A DNA stretch of 38,222 nt from a virus. Numbering within the stretch: the first letter of the stretch is position 1; the number at the start of each line of letters is the position of its first letter. The notes beneath the pieces were generated by a model. That model was not told the DNA's origin. It ran no database searches and worked only from the letters and a program-made list of their open reading frames with translations. Below are positions 25,101-31,643 of the stretch, one piece after another. A program made the translations under genes and the position numbers. The stretch covers positions 1 to 38,222 of the IMG/VR virus record IMGVR_UViG_3300047510_001854, one strand, 5' to 3'.

Positions 25101-26838
25101 AACCGCTAGTGCCTTCTGTACCGCTGGTGCCGCTAGTGCCTTCTGTACCGCTGCTGCCTGACGAGCCGCTAGTGCCAGTTGTACCGCTAGTGCCATTAAT
25201 GCCGCTAGTGCCTGACGAACCGCTAGTGCCTTCTGTGCCGCTTGTACCACTTGTGCCCTCGGTGCCGCTTGTACCGCTTGTGCCTTCAGTGCCGCTTGTG
25301 CCGCTAGTGCCTTCTGTACCGCTTGTGCCGCTAGTGCCTTCGGTGCCGCTGCTACCTGACGAGCCGCTGGTGCCTTCTGTACCGCTGCTGCCTGATGAAC
25401 CGCTAGTGCCAGTTGTACCGCTAGTGCCATTAATGCCGCTAGTGCCTGACGAACCGCTAGTGCCTTCTGTGCCGCTTGTACCACTTGTTCCACTAGATCC
25501 GCTATCTCCTTTATCGCCAGTTCTAGCAAATGTTAAAATACAATCATCTCCATCAACGAATGGATTAGAAACCGAGCTATCTACAGGAGAAACAGTAATT
25601 TTAAAATACCCAGAAGCCTCCTCTGTAGCGCTAATTGTAAACAGAATAAAAACAGCAGTATCAAATAATTTGCTTACCTTTACGTGACCTTTTATTGTTG
25701 AGGTCGAGTCGTCAATTGTCCTCAAATAATTTTGTATATCTGACCCATTCAAATCAACGTCATCAAGGCTTATTCTTGTAGAAGAATTTTGAGTTGATTG
25801 ATTAAATATAAAATTCCCTGATCCGGGATCAGAGTCAGTTGTTACTGAACTAAAATTATATTTAAATGATGCGCCGCCAAAATTACCATCTTGACCAGAT
25901 GTGCCAGCGGTTCCAGAAGATCCGCTAGTACCGCTGCTGCCACTAGAACCACTAGTGCCTGACGAGCCACTAGTACCTTCTGTGCCGCTTGTGCCGCTAG
26001 TACCTTCTGTGCCGCTGCTACCTGAAGATCCGCTAGTGCCAGTTGTGCCACTGGTGCCATTAATGCCGCTAGTGCCGTTGATACCGCTAGTGCCTGATGA
26101 ACCGCTAGTACCTTCGGTGCCGCTTGTGCCGCTAGTGCCTTCTGTACCGCTGGTGCCGCTTGTGCCTTCTGTACCGCTGGTGCCGCTTGTGCCTTCTGTG
26201 CCGCTAGTGCCGCTAGTGCCTTCAGTGCCACTTGTGCCGCTAGTACCTTCGGTGCCGCTACTGCCTGACGAACCGCTAGTGCCAGTTGTGCCGCTAGTGC
26301 CGTTGATGCCGCTTGTGCCAGATGAACCGCTAGTGCCCTCTGTACCACTTGTGCCGCTGGTGCCTTCTGTACCGCTGGTGCCGCTTGTGCCTTCAGTTCC
26401 GCTTGTGCCGCTAGTACCCTCTGTACCGCTTGTGCCGCTAGTACCTTCGGTGCCGCTACTGCCTGACGAGCCACTAGTACCTTCGGTGCCGCTACTGCCT
26501 GACGAGCCGCTAGTGCCAGTTGTGCCGCTAGTGCCGTTGATGCCGCTTGTGCCAGATGAACCGCTAGTGCCCTCGGTGCCGCTTGTGCCGCTGCTACCTG
26601 ACGAACCACTAGTTCCCGTAGTACCACTAGTGCCACTAGTGCCTTCGGTGCCACTTGTACCACTGCTACCTGATGAACCGCTACTGCCACTTGTGCCGTC
26701 ATTACCGCTAGTGCCGTTACCAATTACTTGATCAACTTCAATAATTTCAGTAGGTGGGCAAACTCCGGTTGAAGTTTCTACAATTTCAACCGCACCACAA
26801 ACTCCTGAAACTATAACCTCTACAGTTATGTCTGGCAT
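22126..26838 (-). CDS. Giant collagen-like fibre protein
   Basis: A 1570-aa protein. A short N-terminus (MPDITVEVIVSGVCGAVEIV) precedes three long Gly-X-Y collagen-like blocks at about 26715-25890, 25505-24635 and 23545-22490. They are dominated by GTS, GSS, GTE, GTT and, in block 3, GAN/GAA, with no proline. Two folded domains interrupt the blocks: residues about 320-440 (ASFKYNFSSVTTDSDPG onward) and 740-1100 (GEANYIPKYTDNGG, YEMASSKTFGYTAESIAAG, VFVGYCVRSHVTAG, VGNSSSPITFTLISASSNLG). The C-terminal domain (WTVKTSNYTAVNSDRILADT) is shared with the gene at 19058-20467. Without proline, triple-helix formation would need other stabilisation, for example Thr-rich or glycosylated units. Fibre role is inferred. 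Confidence 0.85.
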   Translation of the reverse strand: MPDITVEVIVSGVCGAVEIVETSTGVCPPTEIIEVDQVIGNGTSGNDGTSGSSGSSGSSGTSGTEGTSGTSGTTGTSGSSGSSGTSGTEGTSGSSGTSGINGTSGTTGTSGSSGSSGTEGTSGSSGSSGTEGTSGTSGTEGTSGTSGTEGTSGTSGTEGTSGTSGTEGTSGSSGTSGINGTSGTTGTSGSSGSSGTEGTSGTSGTEGTSGTSGTEGTSGTSGTEGTSGTSGTEGTSGTSGTEGTSGSSGTSGINGTSGINGTSGTTGTSGSSGSSGTEGTSGTSGTEGTSGSSGTSGSSGSSGTSGSSGTAGTSGQDGNFGGASFKYNFSSVTTDSDPGSGNFIFNQSTQNSSTRISLDDVDLNGSDIQNYLRTIDDSTSTIKGHVKVSKLFDTAVFILFTISATEEASGYFKITVSPVDSSVSNPFVDGDDCILTFARTGDKGDSGSSGTSGTSGTEGTSGSSGTSGINGTSGTTGTSGSSGSSGTEGTSGSSGSSGTEGTSGTSGTEGTSGTSGTEGTSGTSGTEGTSGTSGTEGTSGSSGTSGINGTSGTTGTSGSSGSSGTEGTSGTSGTEGTSGSSGTSGINGTSGTTGTSGSSGSSGTEGTSGSSGSSGTEGTSGTSGTEGTSGTSGTTGTSGTTGTSGSSGSSGTEGTSGIDGTSGSSGSSGTEGTSGTSGTEGTSGSSGTSGINGTSGTTGTSGSSGSSGTEGTSGSSGTSGTEGTSGSSGLTGSSGTSGNVLAVSGEANYIPKYTDNGGIDESIAYQSGNYIVVSGSVKTDEILFNTGVSDVVEVGELNWNAGKGTLSLGLLGGNVDLDVGQHLYQYVTNPTTGTLVKGTVVYVSGSQGNKIAVEKAFAGYEMASSKTFGYTAESIAAGADGYVILEGVLKGLDTSLIPAGTALWLSTVNSGEYQTGKPIAPDHGVFVGYCVRSHVTAGEILVKVQNGYELNEIHDVRIINKQEGQIISYHSGSGVWFNTDTIRLNGTGQSYVSGAFSVGDTLSFEGLVRNVDVKTSSYQITVDDNVIVGNSSSPITFTLISASSNLGREFTVKNKGSGALTIDGTSLGQIDGNDTYVLDQYEAVTLISDGNTWNVAVGGTSGINGTSGSSGTGGTSGTTGTSGTEGTSGSSGTSGATGSSGASGSSGTSGTEGTSGSSGTSGATGSSGASGSSGTSGTEGTSGSSGTSGINGTSGTTGTSGSSGTSGANGANGTSGTTGTSGSSGTNGAAGANGTSGLNGTSGTTGTSGSSGTSGANGANGTSGTTGTSGSSGTNGAAGANGTSGTTGTSGSSGTNGAAGANGTSGLNGTSGTTGTSGSSGTSGANGANGTSGTTGTSGSSGTNGAAGANGTSGTTGTSGSSGTNGAAGANGTSGLNGTSGTTGTSGSSGTSGANGANGTSGTTGTSGSSGTNGAAGANGTSGTTGTSGINGTSGVNGTSGTTGSSGTSGLMPVWTVKTSNYTAVNSDRILADTSAGSFTITLPSSPSAANYIEINDPEGTWGANNLTIARNGSNISSLAENLVCNYSATLGLTYVDATIGWKVDFISELGGVNLSSVSSDYVLAAQVFS
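22561..23181 (-). repeat. Three tandem 207-bp repeats in the third collagen block
   Basis: Landmark sequences such as GCCATTCGCA recur at 22651, 22858 and (with one base change) 23065, each 207 bases apart. This corresponds to a 69-residue unit of Gly-X-Y triplets in the reading frame. A partial, diverged fourth copy continues downstream with a shorter spacing. Such identical long repeats point to recent expansion by recombination and make the region prone to assembly collapse. Confidence 0.85.
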
Positions 26839-26839
26839 A

Positions 26840-27181
26840 TTAGGACAGTGTTGAAATATTAGTATCTACGGCCACTGAGCCTTTTAATATTTTTTGGATT
26901 GTGCCATCAGCGTATTTCACAAGCACATCATACTTTAATGGACCAGGATGTAGGATCGCGGTTTGCGCGGCAGTTAAAGTTAATTTGATGAGGCCAGAAG
27001 CTGGAGTTACTTTTGTAACTGTAAAAGTTTGAATTGTGGGCAAGTAATAGTCCTGCTTAATCTCCGAGTCGATTGTCGCATTAGTAACATCAATTGCTGT
27101 TCCTGTGTCATCCTTTAGGGTTAAGACTAAACAGAAATCTACGTTTCTTTCTATGGAGATATTGTAGGTAGAAGCAGACAT
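26840..27181 (-). CDS. BppU-like baseplate or fibre-base domain protein
   Basis: A 113-aa Ig-like protein: MSASTYNISIERNVDFCLVL, then LKDDTGTAIDVTNATIDSEI, then SGLIKLTLTAAQTAILHPGP and LKYDVLVKYADGTIQKILKG. This is the pattern of the N-terminal domain of BppU-type baseplate proteins and similar fibre-attachment domains. The start at 27181 is chosen because AGAAGG lies seven bases upstream; the longer reading from 27220 starts within a terminator hairpin. A TGTAAA box is 24 bases before the ATG. It directly precedes the giant collagen-like gene and may be its attachment partner. Confidence 0.7.
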   Translation of the reverse strand: MSASTYNISIERNVDFCLVLTLKDDTGTAIDVTNATIDSEIKQDYYLPTIQTFTVTKVTPASGLIKLTLTAAQTAILHPGPLKYDVLVKYADGTIQKILKGSVAVDTNISTLS

Positions 27182-27199
27182 GGCGCGGCCTTCTATGAA

Positions 27200-27205
27200 T
27201 TTACA
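27200..27205 (-). promoter_or_regulatory. TGTAAA box after the terminator hairpin
   Basis: TTTGTGTAAATTC lies between the hairpin and the AGAAGG Shine-Dalgarno of the BppU-like gene, 24 bases before its ATG. If it is a promoter it would restart transcription just after the terminator. Inference from recurrence. Confidence 0.35.
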
Positions 27206-27233
27206 CAAAAAGCGCATCATAAAGATGCGCTTT
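27206..27233 (-). terminator. Rho-independent terminator
   Basis: On the minus strand AAAGCGCATC and GATGCGCTTT form a 10-bp stem around a five-base loop and are followed by TTTTTGTG. It follows the gene ending at 27256 and separates it from the BppU-like gene. Confidence 0.8.
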
Positions 27234-27255
27234 CGCAGTTAAATTTAATTGTTTT

Positions 27256-27747
27256 TTAACCTTGGTATCCAGCAGTATAGTAACCAGTGCCAGTAAGAAA
27301 CAAAATATCAATCAATCCGCTTTTTGCGACAGTTTGAACTGGCTTTGCCTGATACATATTATAAGCATAGACAAGTTTATTTAATTCTTCAATATGATCT
27401 TTTGACAACTGTCTAAATGTTTTGCTTACTTCATTACTGTTTACAAAAGAAACAGAACTGTCCTCATCACTTACAGATAAAATCGCATTTGTTGAAGACG
27501 AAGCAATTGCTTTAATCGCATTTCGCGATTTCTTTTTATAATACTGCGAAAGATAAAGATGCTTAAAAATATTTTGTTGCTCTTGATTAAAGTCGCCATC
27601 GCCAGACAAATCAGAGTAAATAAGATTATTAAGCTCGCCAACGTTTGCGCGAAGCCAGCCAGAAATTGAACTCAAATTTACTTCATTTGTATCGGCATCA
27701 AATTCGTAAAAAAAGATGCCACTAGCGATGTCGAATAAGTTAGCCAT
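27256..27747 (-). CDS. Putative head-tail adaptor protein
   Basis: A 163-aa helical protein. Residues about 1-100 include FDADTNEVNLSSISGWLRAN, DLSGDGDFNQEQQNIFKHLY and YYKKKSRNAIKAI; the C-terminal part is HIEELNKLVYAYNMYQAKPV. The D.S.DGDF segment resembles an EF-hand loop but lacks the usual final Glu, so calcium binding is uncertain. A helical adaptor between capsid and fibre genes is a plausible reading. The start overlaps the previous stop by eight bases. Family unrecognised. Confidence 0.45.
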   Translation of the reverse strand: MANLFDIASGIFFYEFDADTNEVNLSSISGWLRANVGELNNLIYSDLSGDGDFNQEQQNIFKHLYLSQYYKKKSRNAIKAIASSSTNAILSVSDEDSSVSFVNSNEVSKTFRQLSKDHIEELNKLVYAYNMYQAKPVQTVAKSGLIDILFLTGTGYYTAGYQG

Positions 27748-28132
27748 TTAAAATTTTTCCGAGCTGTTCTTTTTGTTCTTTTGTGAACATCTCTTTTGTT
27801 TGAGGTTGAGGAGAAAAATGCCCTCTGCTTTGTCCATTTTGAGTGTCGAATTGCTTGAGCAAGCGAGTTCTAATTGCCGCCATACTTCCAGATGAATCTA
27901 CTTTCATTTTTCTTGCATAAGCTTGAAGTTCAATAATTCCTAACTCATTAATATTTTCTTCAAAAATTGTGCGATTAGCGGTGCCAAAACGATTAACTTC
28001 TTTAATTCCTAATGCAGTCTCAAGCTCTCTGATTTTAGAGCGATATTCTGGTGAATTTTTATCTGCAATTTTTTCGATTTGCTCAAAAAGGCCACCATTG
28101 CCTTCATTTGTTTTTCCAGTAGAGATTTCCAT
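27740..28132 (-). CDS. SAP-like helical protein of the capsid operon
   Basis: A 130-aa protein. Residues about 70-100 (IIELQAYARKMKVDSSGSMA, then AIRTRLLKQFD) match the helix-extended loop-helix pattern of SAP domains, usually nucleic-acid-binding: two helices with an L..YA..M.V..SG....L..RL spacing. The N-terminal part has a charged ISTGKTNEGNGGLFEQIEKI segment, and the C-terminus ends in helical KEQKEQLGKILNG. It lies after the major capsid terminator and has its own TGTAAA box upstream. It may bind phage DNA during packaging or head completion; this is inference. Confidence 0.5.
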   Translation of the reverse strand: MEISTGKTNEGNGGLFEQIEKIADKNSPEYRSKIRELETALGIKEVNRFGTANRTIFEENINELGIIELQAYARKMKVDSSGSMAAIRTRLLKQFDTQNGQSRGHFSPQPQTKEMFTKEQKEQLGKILNG

Positions 28133-28151
28133 ACTAGATGGTAATGTAGTA

Positions 28152-28157
28152 TTTACA
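28152..28157 (-). promoter_or_regulatory. TGTAAA box upstream of the SAP-like gene
   Basis: GAAAAGTGTAAATACTAC lies between the major capsid terminator and the ATG at 28132, 25 bases from it. There is no strong Shine-Dalgarno. Transcription of the genes to the left would need to restart here after the terminator, which makes a promoter likely. Confidence 0.45.
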
Positions 28158-28174
28158 CTTTTCCAGAGTATAGA

Positions 28175-28208
28175 GAATAAAAAACCCGCCCTTTTTGGGG
28201 GCGGGTTT
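28175..28208 (-). terminator. Strong rho-independent terminator after the major capsid gene
   Basis: On the minus strand AAACCCGCCC and GGGCGGGTTT form a 10-bp GC-rich stem around CCAAAAA, followed by TTTATTC. It closes the packaging/capsid operon. Confidence 0.9.
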
Positions 28209-28227
28209 CGAAGCTTATGAGAGCTTA

Positions 28228-29367
28228 TCAGACGATCTTGCCAACAAGAGCGCGAACGTCGAGGATTACGCGGCCTTCCTCAAGGGAGCCGAAGTAACCG
28301 ATCTTGTTCTGACGGATGCTGTATTGATCATCAGCGACGAGGGAGAACTCAGAGTTGGAATCTGGGTCAGTAGCGACAACACGGAGAAGTGAGTCGCGGC
28401 TGCGGTCGATACCAACAAGGATTTCCTCGGTAGCGCCAGCGAAGTCACCGCTGCTACCACCAGCGGCGGTAGTGTAAGCGGTTGCACCAGCGGCAGTGTC
28501 GAAGATAGTGTTGAACTTCTGACCTTTGCCCATTTCGTTAAACTCAAGGATGCTTACACCGTAGAAGCTGGGGATGCCAGCGCTACCGTAGATAGCAGAG
28601 CGCATTTCGTCAGTGGCGGGGATACCAACAGTCGAAGCAGTGCCGCCAGAGGCAGTGATGCCAGAGAGGGTGTTGACTGGGTTGTAAGCCATTGCGCGAA
28701 TCTGCTCAACGATTTCTGGAGATACAAGAAGGTCAGAGATACCAGCGCGAGCGCCAGTAGCTGGGGTGCCTTTTGTCCAAGAAGTGTTGATGCGCTTTGC
28801 AAGGGTAAGAAGCTCGTTCAGGTCGGCAAGAAGGAAACGACCGCTCTGATTGGAGCGTTGAACGTGAGCTTTACCATTGGTTGAAGCAGCAGCGAGAGTG
28901 CTCATTACAAGAGTAGCGGAAGTGCGCTCTTGCTTGAGAAGAATCTCTTGAGCCATACGGGTGAAGGTCTTGGCGACTACATCCATACGATGCTTTGCAG
29001 CATAGCGACGGTCGAATGAAAGGGCGCTATCTAATGAATAGGTAGTGACCTTCATTTCTGAAGTAGTTGGAAGAACTTGGTTGGTGGGAAGACCGCCAGC
29101 GACAGACTGGGAGTATACAGTGATGTAGTCCTCGTCAGTAATGTCGTAGTAGAGGTCAAGAGGAATGCTGGGATTATCGTCGGCGTTGAATGGCAGGCTG
29201 GTGAACAGGTTGCTCAGTGTAGGAGCATTGTTTACTACCTCTGCGAGAACGGGACCAATGAATTCAGCGAGTGCGACTTGAGCGTCATAGGCAACGGTGC
29301 GATTACGGCTAGCCATTGCTTTAACAAGCTCAATTTGTTCTGGAGTGCGCTTTAGTGTGATTTTCAT
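28228..29367 (-). CDS. Major capsid protein (HK97 fold)
   Basis: A 379-aa protein with the layout of an HK97-fold coat protein: an N-terminal helical arm (TPEQIELVKAMASRNRTVAY), an E-loop-like strand region (LPFNADDNPSIPLDLYYDIT), a P-domain with a long helix (DVVAKTFTRMAQEILLKQER), an A-domain with LLVSPEIVEQIRAMAYNPVN and EILVGIDRSRDSLLRVVATD, and a strand-rich ending. No delta domain is fused to it; the scaffold is with the protease. Codon choice is richer in G and C than in surrounding genes, as expected for the most abundant virion protein. It follows the decoration gene and ends at a strong terminator. Confidence in the coat role is high from context and fold. Confidence 0.85.
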   Translation of the reverse strand: MKITLKRTPEQIELVKAMASRNRTVAYDAQVALAEFIGPVLAEVVNNAPTLSNLFTSLPFNADDNPSIPLDLYYDITDEDYITVYSQSVAGGLPTNQVLPTTSEMKVTTYSLDSALSFDRRYAAKHRMDVVAKTFTRMAQEILLKQERTSATLVMSTLAAASTNGKAHVQRSNQSGRFLLADLNELLTLAKRINTSWTKGTPATGARAGISDLLVSPEIVEQIRAMAYNPVNTLSGITASGGTASTVGIPATDEMRSAIYGSAGIPSFYGVSILEFNEMGKGQKFNTIFDTAAGATAYTTAAGGSSGDFAGATEEILVGIDRSRDSLLRVVATDPDSNSEFSLVADDQYSIRQNKIGYFGSLEEGRVILDVRALVGKIV

Positions 29368-29386
29368 TTAAGTAGGTTCCTTTCTA

Positions 29387-30007
29387 TTACATGCGGAGGC
29401 CAACTACAGCGAATACGCCAGAGAACTGGTCGGGGCTGCTGGTGAGGTTGGAGCGTGAGCCGGTGCCGAGAACGAGACCGAGCTTGCCATCGTCATTGTG
29501 GGCGCAGCCAGTGATCTTGCCGCCGTTAGCGGAAAGTTTGAAGCCAGAGCCTACAGTGAGGGTGCCATCGATAGCGTCTTTAGAAAGGGTGAAGATACCA
29601 CGGGTAGCGACTGGAACGGCTTGGCCGGGCAGTACGCACATAAGCTCTTCAGCTTTCTGACGATAATAGAGAAGCTTTTCACCGTTTTCGTCGTACTTTG
29701 CAGTTTGACGGAGGGTGAGGCCAAGGCAGTTGGTAAGGTCGCCAGAAGCGGCGGGAGTTACCTTGAGATTTACCTTGGGGTATTGGTTAACACCGACAAA
29801 TGGGAAGTCGGTTTTGCCGAGATAAGAGTCAGAACCGTATGAAACAGGGTCAAGGTCAAAGTTGCCAGCGGAAACTTTAACGAAAACGCCTGCGTCACCA
29901 GTTCCAACGCCGGTTACGTTCTCGTTGACGGCGGCGTCAACGAGAGCGTACATGTTTACTACATCATGATCGTCATATTGACGAAATGGTAGGAGACGGA
30001 TAGCCAT
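29387..30007 (-). CDS. Putative capsid decoration protein
   Basis: A 206-aa beta-rich protein: GVNQYPKVNLKVTPAASGDL, then LPGQAVPVATRGIFTLSKD and VGSGFKLSANGGKITG, with a C-terminal QFSGVFAVVGLRM. The AVPVATRGIFT / LSANGGKI pattern is typical of lambda D-like or related decoration (head-stabilising) proteins, and the gene lies directly before the major capsid gene, the usual position. Like that gene it uses more G and C. A TGTAAA box and an AAAGG Shine-Dalgarno precede the ATG. Decoration is the most likely role. Confidence 0.65.
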   Translation of the reverse strand: MAIRLLPFRQYDDHDVVNMYALVDAAVNENVTGVGTGDAGVFVKVSAGNFDLDPVSYGSDSYLGKTDFPFVGVNQYPKVNLKVTPAASGDLTNCLGLTLRQTAKYDENGEKLLYYRQKAEELMCVLPGQAVPVATRGIFTLSKDAIDGTLTVGSGFKLSANGGKITGCAHNDDGKLGLVLGTGSRSNLTSSPDQFSGVFAVVGLRM

Positions 30008-30027
30008 ATTATTTTCCTTTAGTGTTG

Positions 30028-30033
30028 TTTACA
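30028..30033 (-). promoter_or_regulatory. TGTAAA box upstream of the decoration gene
   Basis: TTAACTGTAAACAACAC precedes an AAAGG Shine-Dalgarno and lies 26 bases before the ATG at 30007. Same box as before other late genes. Confidence 0.35.
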
Positions 30034-30044
30034 GTTAATTTTTA

Positions 30045-30749
30045 TTATTTAGAATAGCTTACGCTAATATTTTCACGGGAAAACGCTTGAGCGAATTTCT
30101 CACGTAAAGATTTTTCGACAGAGACTTTGCTCTCTGGAGCAGTATTGGTAGCTTTTGCATTTTCTAATGCAGCTTCAATATTGGCCTGCTTGTCCTCTGC
30201 TTTGACTTCGGTAGTAGCGGAAGCTTTGCTGACTTCTTTGAGGCGAGCCTCAACTTGTTCAGCGATCTTCTTTTCGATCTCCTGAGCTTGAGCTTTGATA
30301 AAGTCTTTGTTTTTGTGCTTCCAAACAACAGCGAACTTTTCTTTGTAAGAAGCGAAAGCCTCTTCTGCTGAGTCAAGAGCTTGAACTTCACCAATGACAA
30401 CCTTGCGGTCTTCATCAGAAAGCTCGTATGCGGCATCAAGTTCTGCAACGCGAGAATTGACGCGAGCAACTGCCTCTTCTTGAGCTTTGGCAGTTTTGAT
30501 CTCATTAAGCTCTGCTTGAGCTTTCGAAAGCTCTGACTTGATTTGTTCTACGGAAGCGATTGTCTCGTCGTACAGTTTTTGAGCTTTTTCTTTAGCTTCT
30601 TTCTCTGCGGCGATAGACTCGCGGTACTCTGCATCTTTCTGTTTGATAGCTTCAGCAAAATGATTGGTCATTGAAGCGACAGCCTCTTCACCAAACTTCT
30701 TTTCCAGAAGAGCAGACTTTAATTCTGCGATAAGTTTTTCTAAGTCCAT
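30045..30749 (-). CDS. Possible nested scaffold protein from an internal start
   Basis: Within the protease-scaffold frame an in-frame ATG at residue 298 (30749) would give a 234-aa protein, MDLEKLIAELKSALLEKKFG onward, covering exactly the coiled-coil scaffold and omitting the protease. The DNA before it, ATGTAAAAACTATAAACC, carries the TGTAAA box found before late genes, here inside coding sequence. Phage lambda makes its scaffold Nu3 from an internal start in the protease gene C, a direct precedent. The start has no clear Shine-Dalgarno. This is a strong inference but is not demonstrated. Confidence 0.5.
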   Translation of the reverse strand: MDLEKLIAELKSALLEKKFGEEAVASMTNHFAEAIKQKDAEYRESIAAEKEAKEKAQKLYDETIASVEQIKSELSKAQAELNEIKTAKAQEEAVARVNSRVAELDAAYELSDEDRKVVIGEVQALDSAEEAFASYKEKFAVVWKHKNKDFIKAQAQEIEKKIAEQVEARLKEVSKASATTEVKAEDKQANIEAALENAKATNTAPESKVSVEKSLREKFAQAFSRENISVSYSK

Positions 30750-31640
30750 ATGGTTTATAGTTTTTACATTTTTTATATCTAAAATGGAATTTGATTTTTT
30801 ATTCGATATAAAAGCTTGAACTTCCTCAAAGCATTTTGCATTAAGGGTTTCTTCGTTTTCTTCGTATTCCTTCTCCTCTTTCTCGTCTTCAATCGAAATC
30901 ATAGGAGTTTGGTCAAATGCAACAACGCCATTGACTTGCGCTGCTGGATTTGTTGTGAATCCGCCACCGAGTGGATAAATATCACCAACGATTAATCTGT
31001 GAATAGGAGTTCCATCTTTCATCTTACCGGAGCCTCCTTTTGATTTTAAATATGGCATGTATTCGTTGATCTTTTCTGGATCAGTGATAATATCAGCCTC
31101 TTTTAAATACGAACTTCCAAGAGCTAAAAAGTATTTGCTAAACCCAATTTCCCAGCTTGCGGAGATGGAATTATGGAAAGTATCTTTAGGATCAGAATTT
31201 CGGAGCATCAGTTCTGCAAATTTTTTATCAACAGTCTTGTAAACAACACCAGCAACAGAAAGATAAAATGGGTCGAGTGTTTGGCCCGCTTCTGTTTCTG
31301 TCATAAATTCATTGGTCCCTATTTTATTAAATGAAACATTAGTGATATGACCAACAACTCGCTCTTTATTATGTTCTATATTAAGATATTTATTAAGAAA
31401 GCGCTTTGCAATCTTTGAAGCTGTGGCCCCAGAGATGCCGTCCCCATTAGAATTAATCATGTTGGGAACAGCTAAATTGAATGAAACACCAAGCAAGTCA
31501 GGATTTTCCTCAAAATCGATTTTGGGAGAAAGCTTCTTAAGCTCGTCCAGAGACGCTTTGGAAACTTGAAATTTTTCGTGCCCAAATGGGTAACAAGCAA
31601 AAGATGTCAAGTCTAAAGTCGTTTTATACTTATAGGCCAT
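30045..31640 (-). CDS. Prohead protease-scaffold fusion
   Basis: A 531-aa protein. Residues about 45-250 form a phage maturation-protease domain: LGVSFNLAVPNMINSNGDGI, then NIEHNKERVVGHITNVSF with candidate catalytic His90, and FHNSISASWEIGF with candidate nucleophile Ser (158-162). From about 298 on, the protein is a highly charged coiled coil (KEAKEKAQKLYDETIASVEQ, AEQVEARLKEV) of the kind used as internal scaffold and removed by the protease. It follows the portal by three bases and precedes decoration and coat genes, the classical order. Because the same gene holds an internal ATG with its own upstream box, the scaffold may also be made separately. Confidence 0.8.
   Translation of the reverse strand: MAYKYKTTLDLTSFACYPFGHEKFQVSKASLDELKKLSPKIDFEENPDLLGVSFNLAVPNMINSNGDGISGATASKIAKRFLNKYLNIEHNKERVVGHITNVSFNKIGTNEFMTETEAGQTLDPFYLSVAGVVYKTVDKKFAELMLRNSDPKDTFHNSISASWEIGFSKYFLALGSSYLKEADIITDPEKINEYMPYLKSKGGSGKMKDGTPIHRLIVGDIYPLGGGFTTNPAAQVNGVVAFDQTPMISIEDEKEEKEYEENEETLNAKCFEEVQAFISNKKSNSILDIKNVKTINHMDLEKLIAELKSALLEKKFGEEAVASMTNHFAEAIKQKDAEYRESIAAEKEAKEKAQKLYDETIASVEQIKSELSKAQAELNEIKTAKAQEEAVARVNSRVAELDAAYELSDEDRKVVIGEVQALDSAEEAFASYKEKFAVVWKHKNKDFIKAQAQEIEKKIAEQVEARLKEVSKASATTEVKAEDKQANIEAALENAKATNTAPESKVSVEKSLREKFAQAFSRENISVSYSK
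30763..30768 (-). promoter_or_regulatory. TGTAAA box before the internal scaffold start
   Basis: AAAAAATGTAAAAACTATAAACC lies in the linker between protease and coiled coil and precedes the internal ATG by 19 bases. The stretch is more AT-rich than its flanks, as if non-coding constraint acted on it. Confidence 0.4.
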
Positions 31641-31643
31641 AGG

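Noticed and set aside
22457-26731. Long open frames on the opposite strand and in other frames across the collagen-like region (several of 270-380 codons)
   Set aside because: They are shadows of the GTS/GTE repeat: the complement of Gly-Thr-Ser codons lacks stops and yields monotonous Pro-Leu-Val or Ala-Gln-Val strings with no start signal of their own.
27182-27220. Longer N-terminus for the BppU-like gene starting at 27220
   Set aside because: That start lies within a terminator hairpin and has no Shine-Dalgarno, whereas 27181 has AGAAGG at good spacing.
27598-27615. EF-hand calcium site in the putative adaptor protein
   Set aside because: The DLSGDGDFNQEQ loop lacks the Glu at the final coordinating position, and no second EF-hand is present.
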